DNA of 64,000 bases. Origin: Caulobacter radicis. GTDB taxonomy: Bacteria; Pseudomonadota; Alphaproteobacteria; Caulobacterales; Caulobacteraceae. The position numbers were made by a program, and so were the translations under genes. The notes beneath the pieces were generated by a model. That model saw only the letters and a list, made by a program, of their open reading frames with translations, had not been told where the DNA came from and ran no database searches. The stretch covers positions 124,001 to 188,000 of the forward strand of contig NZ_QDKO01000023.1 in NCBI RefSeq assembly GCF_003094615.1, read 5' to 3'. Below, one piece after another: positions 50,850 to 58,805 of this stretch. The stretch's first letter is position 1; the number at the start of each line of letters is the position of its first letter.

Positions 50850-52691
50850 ATGGTTCAAGCTGCCGGCATGACGCCGCGCTTCACCGACCCGGACGCGCTG
50901 GCCGATGCGATCATCGATCGTGTCGGCCGCCGCATCGTTCTTGGCCTGCCGCTGGGGCTGGGCAAGGCCAACCATGTGGTCAACGCCCTGGTGGCGCGCG
51001 CCTTGCGCGATCCTTCGGTCCACCTGCACGTCTTCACGGCCCTGACCCTGGAGCCGCCGCGCCCGAAGTCCGACCTGGAGAAGCGCTTCCTCGGGCCGAT
51101 CATCGAGCGCACGCTGGGCGGCTATCCGCTGCTGGCCTATGCCGAACTACAGCGGCGCGACGCCCTGCCGTCCAACATCGAGGTCGACGAGTTCTTCTTC
51201 CAGGCCGGCACGCGCCTGAACGTCCCCAGCGCCCAGCGCAGCTACATCTCGGCCAACTACACCCATGCGGCCGGCTATCTGCGAGAGCGGGGCGTCAATG
51301 TCGTCGCCCAGCTGGTGGCCGGGCGCGGCGAGCGCTTCAGCCTGTCGTGCAACACCGACATCACGCTCGACCTGCTGGCGGCGCGCAAAGCGGGCAAGGC
51401 CGACTTCCTGCTGGTGGGCCAGGTCAATGACGAGCTGCCGTTCATGCCGGGCGACGGCGACCTGGCGGCCGAGATGTTCAGCCATCTGCTGGACGGGCCG
51501 GACGTGCAGTTTCCGCTGTTCGCGCCGCCCAAGGAGCCGATCCCCGACGCCTCCTATGCGATCGGCTTTCACGCCGCCTCGCTGGTGCGCGACGGCGGTA
51601 CGATCCAGATGGGCATCGGTGCGATCAGCGACGCCGTCGCCCAGGGGCTGATCGTCCGACACCGTCAACCCCAGGCGTTCGCCGAGACGGTGACGCGCCT
51701 GTCGCCCATCGGCGCGGCGCCGCTCTGCGGCGGGCCCTTCGAGACCGGCCTCTACGCCGCCACCGAGATGTTCGTCGACTGTCTGCTCGACTTGAGAAGG
51801 GCCGGCGTGCTCAAGCGCGAGGTCGACGGCGCGGTGCTGCACGGCGGCTTCTTCCTGGGGCCGCGCGCCTTTTATCGGGCCCTGCGCGAGATGCCGCAGG
51901 ACGAGCGGGCCAGGTTCCAGATGCAGGCCATCTCGGGCATCAACGAGATCTATGGCGACGAGGCGGCTTTCCGCGCGGCCCGGGTCGACGCCCGCTTCGT
52001 CAACACCGCCATGATGGCCACGCTGCTCGGGACGGTGATCTCGGACGGCCTGGACGAAGGCCGTGTCGTCAGCGGAGTGGGCGGGCAATACAACTTCGTG
52101 GCGCAGGCCTTCGCGCTGGAGGGCGCGCGCTCGATCATCACCCTGCCGGCCGTGCGCGGAAGCGGCCGCAAGGCGGCGTCGAACATCCTGTGGACCTACG
52201 CCCACGGCACGATCCCGCGCCATCTGAAGGACGTTGTGATCACCGAGTACGGCGTCGCGGACCTGCGGGGGAGGACCGACCGCGACACGGTCGTCCGTAT
52301 GCTGAATGTCTCGGACTCCCGCTTTCAGCCGGCGTTGCTCGACGCCGCCAAGAGCGCCGGCAAGCTCGAGGCGGACTACGTGATCCCCGAGGCTTTCCGT
52401 CGGAACACGCCCGAGCGCATCGCCGAGGCGCTGAGGCCCGCCAAGGCGGCTGGGCTGGCGCCCTTGCTGCCTTTCGGTTCGGACTTCGACGAGGTGGAGG
52501 AGGGGCTGTTGCCGGTGCTCGGGCGCCTGAAGGCCGCCCAGGAAGATCCCCGCGCTCTGCTGGCCTATATCTTCAAGGGCATGAGCGCGCCCTCGCCAGG
52601 GCAGGGGCTGCGCCGCCTGGGTCTTGATCGGCCCAGGACGCTCAGCGAGCGGCTGCTCGCCTGGGCCGTGCGCGGCGCGGCGGCTGGCTAA
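50850..52691 (+). CDS. Acetyl-CoA hydrolase/transferase family protein
   Basis: The 613-residue protein belongs to the acetyl-CoA hydrolase/CoA-transferase family. Visible motifs are LPLGLGKANHVVNALV near the N-terminus, DGGTIQMGIGAISDAV, SGVGGQYNFVAQAFAL, IITLPAVRGSGRKAASNI and VITEYGVADLRGR, which carries the conserved TEYG segment. It moves or hydrolyses CoA on short-chain acids and probably balances acetyl-CoA against acetate. It lies 38 bp after fadE. ATG 50850 and ATG 50868 are both possible; neither has a strong ribosome site. It ends five bases before the convergent LuxR-type gene. Confidence 0.9.
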   Translation: MVQAAGMTPRFTDPDALADAIIDRVGRRIVLGLPLGLGKANHVVNALVARALRDPSVHLHVFTALTLEPPRPKSDLEKRFLGPIIERTLGGYPLLAYAELQRRDALPSNIEVDEFFFQAGTRLNVPSAQRSYISANYTHAAGYLRERGVNVVAQLVAGRGERFSLSCNTDITLDLLAARKAGKADFLLVGQVNDELPFMPGDGDLAAEMFSHLLDGPDVQFPLFAPPKEPIPDASYAIGFHAASLVRDGGTIQMGIGAISDAVAQGLIVRHRQPQAFAETVTRLSPIGAAPLCGGPFETGLYAATEMFVDCLLDLRRAGVLKREVDGAVLHGGFFLGPRAFYRALREMPQDERARFQMQAISGINEIYGDEAAFRAARVDARFVNTAMMATLLGTVISDGLDEGRVVSGVGGQYNFVAQAFALEGARSIITLPAVRGSGRKAASNILWTYAHGTIPRHLKDVVITEYGVADLRGRTDRDTVVRMLNVSDSRFQPALLDAAKSAGKLEADYVIPEAFRRNTPERIAEALRPAKAAGLAPLLPFGSDFDEVEEGLLPVLGRLKAAQEDPRALLAYIFKGMSAPSPGQGLRRLGLDRPRTLSERLLAWAVRGAAAG

Positions 52692-52695
52692 GTCT

Positions 52696-53277
52696 TCAAG
52701 CGAAGATCTTGATCACGGTCGCCAGGATCTCTTCCTTCGAGCGCACGCCCATCTTGCCGTGGATGTGCTTGATGTGGGTGCGCACGGTCAGGACCGAGAC
52801 GCCCTTCAGTTCCGCGATCCTATCCGCGCTGTGCCCAGCGATGATCTCGGCCAGGATCCTGGCCTCCATGATGCTCAGGCCGAACAGGGCGCCCAGGCGG
52901 GGTAGGTTGGCCGGGGCGTCGAAGTCCTTGAGCACGATCACCAGCGCCAGCTGGTCGCCGTCGTGCACGGCGCGCATGCGCAGCAGGAAGCGGCGATCCA
53001 GGTCTTCGCTGCCGATGAACTGGCAGACCTCGTGGCCGGCCAGGGCCTCGGCCATCCGTTCCATCAGGAAGTGATGCGTGCGGCGGTCGACGCCGCCGAT
53101 CTTGCCGCCCCGGTCGACCAGCGGGCTGTGGCCCGCCAGAAGGACGGCCGCGGCGCGCGAGCGCCAGAGGACGGTGGCGGTCTGGTCAATGACGATGCGA
53201 GCGATGGCGTCTTCGTCGAGACAAAAGCGCACCGCGCTCGTGTCGAAGACTGCCACTGCGGCGTGCGAGCCGTTCAT
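52696..53277 (-). CDS. LuxR-type helix-turn-helix regulator (left flank of pilus locus)
   Basis: A 193-residue protein with a PAS-like N-terminal half (IARIVIDQTATVLWRSRAAAVLL) and a C-terminal LuxR/GerE-type helix-turn-helix (LSIMEARILAEIIAGHSADRIAELKGVSVLTVRTHIKHIHGKMGV). The phosphoacceptor site of response regulators is absent. It is divergent from the Csu-like pilus operon across a 337-bp AT-rich region, so it is the obvious candidate regulator. A protein of the same architecture is encoded at the other end of the locus (63312-63938). ATG 53277 is preceded by GGGAGGG; the frame opens six codons earlier without a similar signal. Confidence 0.9.
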   Translation of the reverse strand: MNGSHAAVAVFDTSAVRFCLDEDAIARIVIDQTATVLWRSRAAAVLLAGHSPLVDRGGKIGGVDRRTHHFLMERMAEALAGHEVCQFIGSEDLDRRFLLRMRAVHDGDQLALVIVLKDFDAPANLPRLGALFGLSIMEARILAEIIAGHSADRIAELKGVSVLTVRTHIKHIHGKMGVRSKEEILATVIKIFA

Positions 53278-53614
53278 CTTTCCCTCCCTCGCCAACCTTG
53301 GTCGGCGGTGGACCCAACTGCTTTGGCTGGGCCGACTTTGTTATGCAGTTAAAGCCAACTAGGGATAACTTATCCACAACCTGGGATTACTAGATGTTGC
53401 ATAGCGTCGGTTTGTCGCATGATTTTTGAGAACGTTTATCACTGAGCTATGGCTATATACATTTGTATTACTAAGGGCAGTTTAGCCGTACGTATTTTAT
53501 TCAAATTCTCCTGACGGGTGAAACTGTACTAGCTACCCAAGGTGGGGGATTTCAGGTCCCCGGTTCTCTGCAATCGTTCATTAAGAACTTGTTAAGAGAA
53601 GCGGGGTCTGGGAC
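53278..53614. promoter_or_regulatory. AT-rich divergent control region of the pilus operon with a DnaA box
   Basis: This 337-bp region is much AT-richer than its surroundings. It contains a perfect DnaA box, ttatccaca (53370-53378), a hairpin gggga/tcccc (53545-53561), and the partly palindromic taagaacttgtta about 30 bp before the first subunit gene. ttgcatag (53397-53404) followed by tgtcgca (53413-53419) recurs at the other end of the locus with different spacing. Several A/T-rich -10-like hexamers exist, but no single promoter can be fixed. Confidence 0.6.
53370..53378 (+). promoter_or_regulatory. Perfect DnaA box
   Basis: ttatccaca matches the strong DnaA consensus at all nine positions. 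It lies 92 bp before the LuxR-type gene start and 236 bp before the first pilus subunit. DnaA acts as a transcription factor in Caulobacter, so cell-cycle control is possible. A single box is not evidence of a replication origin. Confidence 0.6.
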
Positions 53615-54286
53615 ATGGCTGGCAAGCAACTGACGCTTCCTCGCGCCGTGCGCACCCAGCGCAAGCCGTCATATAGGGACTGGATACTTGGCGGGAGCTT
53701 GCTGGCGGGAGTGATCCTCGCCGCCAGCGTGACCGAAAGCCGGGCGCAGGTTACGGCCTATGCCGGCGGGTCGCCTCCCAACATCGTGCTGTCCATTCCT
53801 GTTACGGCTTCCGTGGGCGGTCGTTGCGGCTTCGCGCCGGGCATGGCCCCGAGCGGTTCGACCAATGTCGGCGAGGTCAACAACGCCTTCACGGCGGACT
53901 TCCCCTTTACGCTTCAATGCACGGTGCCGTTCCGGGCCGCGGTGGTGTCGAGCAACGGCGGCCTGCTGGCCTCCAGCGTCACGCCCGCCACCGGCTACAC
54001 CAATCTGGCGCCCTATCTCGTCGACCTGAACCTGGTCGGCGACGTCGGCGTCGGGACGGCCAGCGCAACCTGCGACACCGGCGACCTGAAGAGCACCTCG
54101 GGCGCGACCTGCGGCTTCAAGGGGCCGTCGAGCGCCAGCCAGGGCCTGCGCCTGAACGGCTCTTCCTACGATGTCTCCGGCTCGTACCTGCGGGTTCATC
54201 GCGCCGCCTATGCCGGCGCCCAGATCCTCGCGGCGGCCAACACCTATTCGGACTCGCTCACGGTGACGCTCAGCGTCTCGCCGTGA
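53615..54286 (+). CDS. Spore-coat-U-type pilus subunit 1
   Basis: A 223-residue exported protein. The N-terminus is an extended signal peptide (basic start, then ILGGSLLAGVILAASVTESRAQ). The mature part has the SCPU beta-sandwich pattern: IPVTASVGGRCGF with the first cysteine, FPFTLQCTVPFRAAVVSSNGG, TPATGYTNLAPY, and a closing strand SDSLTVTLSVSP. Four cysteines are present after the signal. It is the first gene of the Csu-like operon and differs from subunits 2-7 by its longer signal region and extra loop. It may be a minor or adaptor subunit. Confidence 0.85.
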   Translation: MAGKQLTLPRAVRTQRKPSYRDWILGGSLLAGVILAASVTESRAQVTAYAGGSPPNIVLSIPVTASVGGRCGFAPGMAPSGSTNVGEVNNAFTADFPFTLQCTVPFRAAVVSSNGGLLASSVTPATGYTNLAPYLVDLNLVGDVGVGTASATCDTGDLKSTSGATCGFKGPSSASQGLRLNGSSYDVSGSYLRVHRAAYAGAQILAAANTYSDSLTVTLSVSP

Positions 54287-54403
54287 CCCGCCTTCCGGGC
54301 CCGCTCCCCCGGCGGATCCGGCGTCCTTTGAAGGGGGAGGGGGTGCAAGCCCCGGAACAAGCAGAAGTCGGCCCCGCCGACGCAAGACTTTGGGAGTGAA
54401 GAG

Positions 54404-54991
54404 ATGAAGAAGACGATCCTTCTCGGCGCCGCCGCCCTTCTGGGCCTGGCGATCGCCCCGGCCGCCATGGCCCAGACGGTCACCGGCACGGTCAACGTCA
54501 CCGGCAGCGTCGCGGCCAAGTGCGTCGTCATCACCGGCGGCAGCGGCGGCACCTTCTCGGGCTCGATCCCGCTGGGCGAGCTGTCGCAGGCGGACGGCAC
54601 TCTGTCGACCACCCTGTCGGGCTCGACCAACGCCAGCCCCGGCGGCTCCACCCAGTTCCGCGTGAACTGCAACACCGCCGCCCCGAAGGTGACGCTGAGC
54701 TCGACCCGCCTGTCGCTGACCCCCAGCGCCACCGCGCCGACCGGCTACACCGGCAACATCGACTACACCGCCGCGCTCGACGCCGCTCTCTCCAACAGCA
54801 CGACCCAGACGGTCAGCTACGTGACCGCCGCCGCCCTGCCGGCCGCCACCGTGCAGAGCCTGTCGAGCAGCCTGGCCAACAGCGCCGGCAACCTGACGGT
54901 CAAGGCCTACGCCCTGAACACCGCCTCGGGCGCGCTGCTGATGGCCGGCAACTACCAAAGCACGATCTCGATCACCATCGAGCCCTCGTGA
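54404..54991 (+). CDS. Spore-coat-U-type pilus subunit 2 (candidate major subunit)
   Basis: A 195-residue protein with signal peptide (ending AMAQ) and an SCPU domain: VTGTVNVTGSVAAKCVV, QFRVNCNTAAPKVTLSS, APTGYTGNIDYTAAL, and a final strand YQSTISITIEPS. Threonine and serine content is very high and charge low, typical of major archaic-pilus subunits such as CsuA/B. It has a strong context, 117 bp after subunit 1 with a ribosome site (gggagtgaagag), so it may be made at higher level. The major-subunit call is inference. Confidence 0.87.
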   Translation: MKKTILLGAAALLGLAIAPAAMAQTVTGTVNVTGSVAAKCVVITGGSGGTFSGSIPLGELSQADGTLSTTLSGSTNASPGGSTQFRVNCNTAAPKVTLSSTRLSLTPSATAPTGYTGNIDYTAALDAALSNSTTQTVSYVTAAALPAATVQSLSSSLANSAGNLTVKAYALNTASGALLMAGNYQSTISITIEPS

Positions 54992-55016
54992 TCGGGTGGG
55001 AAAGGGAGGAAGCGCC

Positions 55017-55580
55017 ATGCGTAGCAGCCTTCTCCTGACCGTCGCCGCGGCGAGCCTCGCGCTCGTCGCCGCCTCGGGCCAGGCCCAGGCCCAGAGCGTG
55101 ACCGGCACGGTGCAGGTCAATGGCACGGTGTCCAACCGCTGCCTGTTCGTGACCGACAACGTGGTCCTGGATCTGGGCGAACTGTCGCTGCAGACCGGCG
55201 ACGTCTCGGCCATCGGCCGGCTCGACGGCGTCAAGCTGACCAGTCGGACGGCCACGCTCAACGGCTGGTGCAACGGGGTTTCGGCGACCATGGCCGTCGA
55301 GGCCCAGCCGATCTTCAACACCAGCTTCACCAGCACGGCCCCGACGGGCTTCGAGCGCCGCATCGACTACACCGCCACCGCCACGGCGTCGCCCTCGGGC
55401 GGCTCGGTGTCGGCGTCGGACAGCACGCTGGCCTCCGGCGGCGGCGCGGCCAGCACCACGGGCATCTTCGCCAGCGACATCGTCGTCAGCTTCGCCGACG
55501 CGGCCACGCCCGCCGGCGGGCGGCTGGTCTCCGGGTCCTATTCGGGCTCGGTGGCCGTGACGCTGGCTCCGGCCACTTGA
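55017..55580 (+). CDS. Spore-coat-U-type pilus subunit 3
   Basis: A 187-residue protein with signal peptide (ending GQAQAQ) and SCPU domain: VTGTVQVNGTVSNRCLFV, LNGWCNGVSATMAVEAQP, APTGFERRIDYTATAT, then SGSVAVTLAPAT as the closing strand. Its N-terminal mature sequence parallels subunit 2, which suggests duplication. ATG 55017 follows agggaggaagcgcc. It lies 25 bp after subunit 2. Confidence 0.87.
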   Translation: MRSSLLLTVAAASLALVAASGQAQAQSVTGTVQVNGTVSNRCLFVTDNVVLDLGELSLQTGDVSAIGRLDGVKLTSRTATLNGWCNGVSATMAVEAQPIFNTSFTSTAPTGFERRIDYTATATASPSGGSVSASDSTLASGGGAASTTGIFASDIVVSFADAATPAGGRLVSGSYSGSVAVTLAPAT

Positions 55581-55596
55581 GGGGAGAAAGGTCGTC

Positions 55597-56184
55597 ATGA
55601 TCCTGCACCGAACCTGCCTTGTCGGACTCGCGGCGACCGCTCTTCTCGCCCCGCTGGCCGGGGCGACCGGCGCCTGGGCCCAGGACCCCGTCCAGGGAAC
55701 CGTCGGGCTCGACGCCCAGGTCGCCCAGGTCTGCGTGCTGGGCGCGCCGAGCCCCGGCGCCCTGGCGCTGGGCCAGATCTCGGAGAGTTCGGGCGCCCGG
55801 GTGGGCCGGCTGGCGACCATCGCCAACCAGTCCATCCAGCTGCCCGGCACCTTCTGCAACTACGCCGGCGCGGCCCTGGCCATCTCGGCCTCGCCCCTGG
55901 CGGTGACCGGAACCACGACCCAGGCCGGTTTCGTCGGCTCGGTGGACTACACCTGCACGATCAGCGCCTGGGGCGCGACGTCGGCCACGGTCCGCACCAG
56001 CGCCGGCAGCACGTCGGGCGTCGGCTCGCCCTCGACCAGCAGCGCGCCGAAGGAGACCGACCTGACCCTTGTGGTCTCGGACTTCGCCACCGCCAGCGAC
56101 AGCCAGCTGCAGCCGGGCTCCTACCTGGCGCTCGTCACCATCACGCTCGGGCCCGACGCGGGCCTGGCCGCCTCGGGGAGCTGA
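55597..56184 (+). CDS. Spore-coat-U-type pilus subunit 4
   Basis: A 195-residue protein with signal peptide (ending GAWAQ) and SCPU domain: VQGTVGLDAQVAQVCVLG, LPGTFCNYAGAALAISASP, TQAGFVGSVDYTCTIS, and a closing ALVTITLGPDAG. An extra cysteine occurs in the DYTC segment. It starts 16 bp after subunit 3 with gaggggagaaagg upstream. Confidence 0.86.
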   Translation: MILHRTCLVGLAATALLAPLAGATGAWAQDPVQGTVGLDAQVAQVCVLGAPSPGALALGQISESSGARVGRLATIANQSIQLPGTFCNYAGAALAISASPLAVTGTTTQAGFVGSVDYTCTISAWGATSATVRTSAGSTSGVGSPSTSSAPKETDLTLVVSDFATASDSQLQPGSYLALVTITLGPDAGLAASGS

Positions 56185-56187
56185 ACC

Positions 56188-56754
56188 ATGCGGCGCGCTC
56201 TTCTTCTCATCGCCCTGACGCCCCTGGCGTTCGCCGGTGCGGCCTCTGCCCAGACCTACGGGCCCTCCGACAGCGTCGGGCCGATCCAGATCACCGCCAC
56301 CGTGCCCAACAACATCTGCACGATCGGCGACCTCAGCGACGGCGACAACCTGTTCGACGTCGGGGTGATGATCGACACCACCACGGGCCTCTTGCTGCCG
56401 AACCTGGCCGCACCGCCCAAGGTGCTGACCGGCACGCAATGCGGCGCGCCGAGCCAGCTGACCATCGCCGCCACCCAGATGACGGCCCAGGCCTTCCTGA
56501 CCGCGCCGCCCACGGGCTTCTCGCGCGCGGTCGACTACACGGCCACGGCCTCGGGCTGGACCCCGATCGACGCCAGCTTCACGACGAGCGCGGCCGCCAA
56601 CGCCGGCGCGTCCCAGACCCGCGACAGCGGCGGCTCGGGCCAGATCACCATCAGCCTGTCGAACTTCGCCACGTCCGGCGGACCCAGCCTGCGGCCGGTC
56701 GCCGACGACACCTACCAGGGGGCGATCGTCGTCACCCTGGCGGCGGCGAGCTGA
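56188..56754 (+). CDS. Spore-coat-U-type pilus subunit 5
   Basis: A 188-residue protein with signal peptide (ending ASAQ) and SCPU domain: IQITATVPNNICTIGD, GTQCGAPSQLTIAATQ, PPTGFSRAVDYTATASG, and a final YQGAIVVTLAAAS. It begins three bases after the stop of subunit 4, which indicates coupled translation. The same PPTGF...DYTATA block occurs in its neighbours. Confidence 0.86.
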   Translation: MRRALLLIALTPLAFAGAASAQTYGPSDSVGPIQITATVPNNICTIGDLSDGDNLFDVGVMIDTTTGLLLPNLAAPPKVLTGTQCGAPSQLTIAATQMTAQAFLTAPPTGFSRAVDYTATASGWTPIDASFTTSAAANAGASQTRDSGGSGQITISLSNFATSGGPSLRPVADDTYQGAIVVTLAAAS

Positions 56755-56766
56755 GGGGAGGGCGTC

Positions 56767-57381
56767 ATGACCAGGACCAACCGTTTCAAGGCCGCCGTCC
56801 TCGCCGGGGCCTCGGCCGTCACCCTGCTGCTGCTGGGCCAGATGGCCCGGGCGCAGGAAGACGACAACACCCGCGATTTCGTCGTGCGCGGCCAGGTGCC
56901 CAAGGTCTGCACCATCGCCTCGCCGACCATCGGCGCGGGCCAGGTGGTCAACTTCCTCAGCCTGACCGGCGGCACGCTGCAGGTCGACCAGCTGACGGAT
57001 CCGGTCACCCTGTCGACCCGCGCGGCCTCGGCCCAGGTGAACTTCGCGGCGGTGTGCAACTACGCCCACCAGATCGTGCTCGAGAGCCAGAACAACGGCC
57101 TGTGGCGCTCGGAGCTGGGCCTGACCCCGGCGCCGACCGGCTTCAGCGACGCGGTGCCCTACACCGCGACCCTGGCCTGGGGACCGGTCAACAACCGCTT
57201 CGAGGCCGACGCCAGCGCCCGCCGCATCCGCGACAGCGCCCAGCTGGTCGACCAGCCCGTCGTCGGCGACGTGACCCTGCGGCTGGATATCCAGCCCGGC
57301 GCCACGAACCTGCAGACCAATGCTCCGCTGGTGTCCGGCGTCTACCGCGACACCCTGCGACTGACGGTGGAACCCCAATGA
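56767..57381 (+). CDS. Spore-coat-U-type pilus subunit 6
   Basis: A 204-residue protein with signal peptide (ending MARAQ), an acidic mature start (EDDNTRDFVVRGQVPKVCTI), FAAVCNYAHQIVLESQNNGL, APTGFSDAVPYTATLAWG and a final YRDTLRLTVEPQ. It is the most charged of the subunits, which may mark a position near the tip or at the adaptor. It starts 12 bp after subunit 5 and its stop overlaps the next ATG. Confidence 0.86.
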   Translation: MTRTNRFKAAVLAGASAVTLLLLGQMARAQEDDNTRDFVVRGQVPKVCTIASPTIGAGQVVNFLSLTGGTLQVDQLTDPVTLSTRAASAQVNFAAVCNYAHQIVLESQNNGLWRSELGLTPAPTGFSDAVPYTATLAWGPVNNRFEADASARRIRDSAQLVDQPVVGDVTLRLDIQPGATNLQTNAPLVSGVYRDTLRLTVEPQ

Positions 57382-57953
57382 AGACCGTCCTTCTCCTTGC
57401 CGCCGCCGCGACGCTGGGCGTCGCCGCCGCCGCTTCGGCTCAGACGCTCCCCACGGGCGACGAGGCCTCGAGCCAGCTTCAGCTGATCGGCCAGGCGCCC
57501 AGCGCCTGCGTGCTGTCGCCGCCCTCAGCGGCCGCCGGCGCCAACACCAGCTTCGCCGCCCAGGGCGGCCAGGCCGGGGTGGTGCGCTTCACCCAGTTCG
57601 TCGACCCCCAGACCGCGCAGCCGCGCGACGCCTCGATCAGCCTGGCCTTCCCGGTGGTCTGCAACTCGGCCCACCGCCTGGTGGTGCGCACCGATGGCGC
57701 GGGCATGTCCCGCGTCGGCGGGGGCGCGGCCGCTCCGGGCTTCCGCGACCGCCTCGACTTCCAGCTGACGGCCGACTGGGCCGGAGCCAGCGCGTCGGGG
57801 ACCAGCGCGACGACCACCCCGATCAACCTGGTCACCGCCAACGGCGCGGCCGGGCAGATGAACCTCGTCCTCGCCGTCACCGGCGGCGGGACGCCGATGG
57901 TCGCCGGCGACTACGCCGGAACCCTCGTCGTCGAGCTCGAGGCCCAGAACTGA
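57378..57953 (+). CDS. Spore-coat-U-type pilus subunit 7
   Basis: A 191-residue protein with signal peptide (ending ASAQ) and SCPU domain: QLIGQAPSACVLSPPS, FPVVCNSAHRLVVRTDGAGM, AAPGFRDRLDFQLTADW, and a final YAGTLVVELEAQN. The ATG overlaps the stop of subunit 6 (ATGA). It resembles subunit 6 in the VCN-AH segment, so the two look like a duplicated pair. Confidence 0.86.
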   Translation: MKTVLLLAAAATLGVAAAASAQTLPTGDEASSQLQLIGQAPSACVLSPPSAAAGANTSFAAQGGQAGVVRFTQFVDPQTAQPRDASISLAFPVVCNSAHRLVVRTDGAGMSRVGGGAAAPGFRDRLDFQLTADWAGASASGTSATTTPINLVTANGAAGQMNLVLAVTGGGTPMVAGDYAGTLVVELEAQN

Positions 57954-57995
57954 AGCTGAACAGAACGAACTGAATCCATGAGGAGCGGACACCGA

Positions 57996-58805
57996 ATGAC
58001 TCGTTCGAAAACCTTCCGAGGGCGCTTGCTGGGGGCGGCATGCGCCGGTCTCCTGGCGCTCGCGGGACTGGCGGCGCAGGGGGCGCCGGGCCTGGGCGGG
58101 GGCGCCCTGGCCATGACCGTCCAGCCGGTCGTCATCGATCTGAAACCCACCGGTCGGGGCATGTCCCAGATCGTCACGGTGCAGAACACCTTCGCCAACC
58201 CGCTGCCGGTCGAGCTGCGCGCCGAGGAGCTGTCCTTCGACGAGAAGGGCGCCCACCCCAGCGACACCCCGACCAACGACCTGCTGATCTTTCCGCCCCA
58301 GGCGGTGATCCAGCCGGGCGAGACCCAGTCGTTCCGGATCCAGTGGGTGGGCGATCCGGCCCTGACGCAGAGCAAGCACTACTACGTCACCGTCGCTCAG
58401 ATGCCGGTGAAGCTGCCGGAGGGCCAGTCGGCCATCCAGATCCTCTACAACTTCCAGGTCCTGGCCAGCGTCGCGCCCTCGGGCGGCAAGCCGGCCCTGG
58501 CCCTGTCGAAGAGCGAGATCGGCGCGGACGCCGACGGCAAGCCCGTCCCGGTCGTCTACGTCGCCAACACGTCCAACACGCACGGATACCTGTCCCGCGG
58601 AAAGCTGAAGATCATCGAGAAGGACGCCTCGGGCAAGGCGGTCTTCCAACGGACCATTCCCGGCCCGGAGATCCAACAGACGATCGGCTTCGGCCTGATC
58701 GCCCCCGGCCAGACGCGGCGCATCGCCGTTCCCATCGAACTGCCCTTGACGGCGGCAGCAGGAGGCTCCCTTGAGGCCCAATTCTCGTCCGACGAAGGGC
58801 GCTAG
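57996..58805 (+). CDS. PapD-like periplasmic chaperone of the Csu-like pilus
   Basis: The 269-residue protein has a signal peptide (LLGAACAGLLALAGLAAQGA) and the chaperone strands AMTVQPVVIDLKPTGRGMSQ, VTVQNTFANPLPVELRAEEL, LLIFPPQAVIQPGETQSFRI and KHYYVTVAQMPVKLP, followed by a second Ig-like domain. It folds subunits in the periplasm by donor-strand complementation and hands them to the usher encoded next. ATG 57996 is chosen because aggagcgg precedes it; ATG 57978 has no such signal. Confidence 0.92.
   Translation: MTRSKTFRGRLLGAACAGLLALAGLAAQGAPGLGGGALAMTVQPVVIDLKPTGRGMSQIVTVQNTFANPLPVELRAEELSFDEKGAHPSDTPTNDLLIFPPQAVIQPGETQSFRIQWVGDPALTQSKHYYVTVAQMPVKLPEGQSAIQILYNFQVLASVAPSGGKPALALSKSEIGADADGKPVPVVYVANTSNTHGYLSRGKLKIIEKDASGKAVFQRTIPGPEIQQTIGFGLIAPGQTRRIAVPIELPLTAAAGGSLEAQFSSDEGR

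Noticed and set aside
53278-53614. Replication origin suggested by the DnaA box and AT-richness
   Set aside because: Only one perfect box was found, with no cluster of further boxes and no origin-associated genes nearby.
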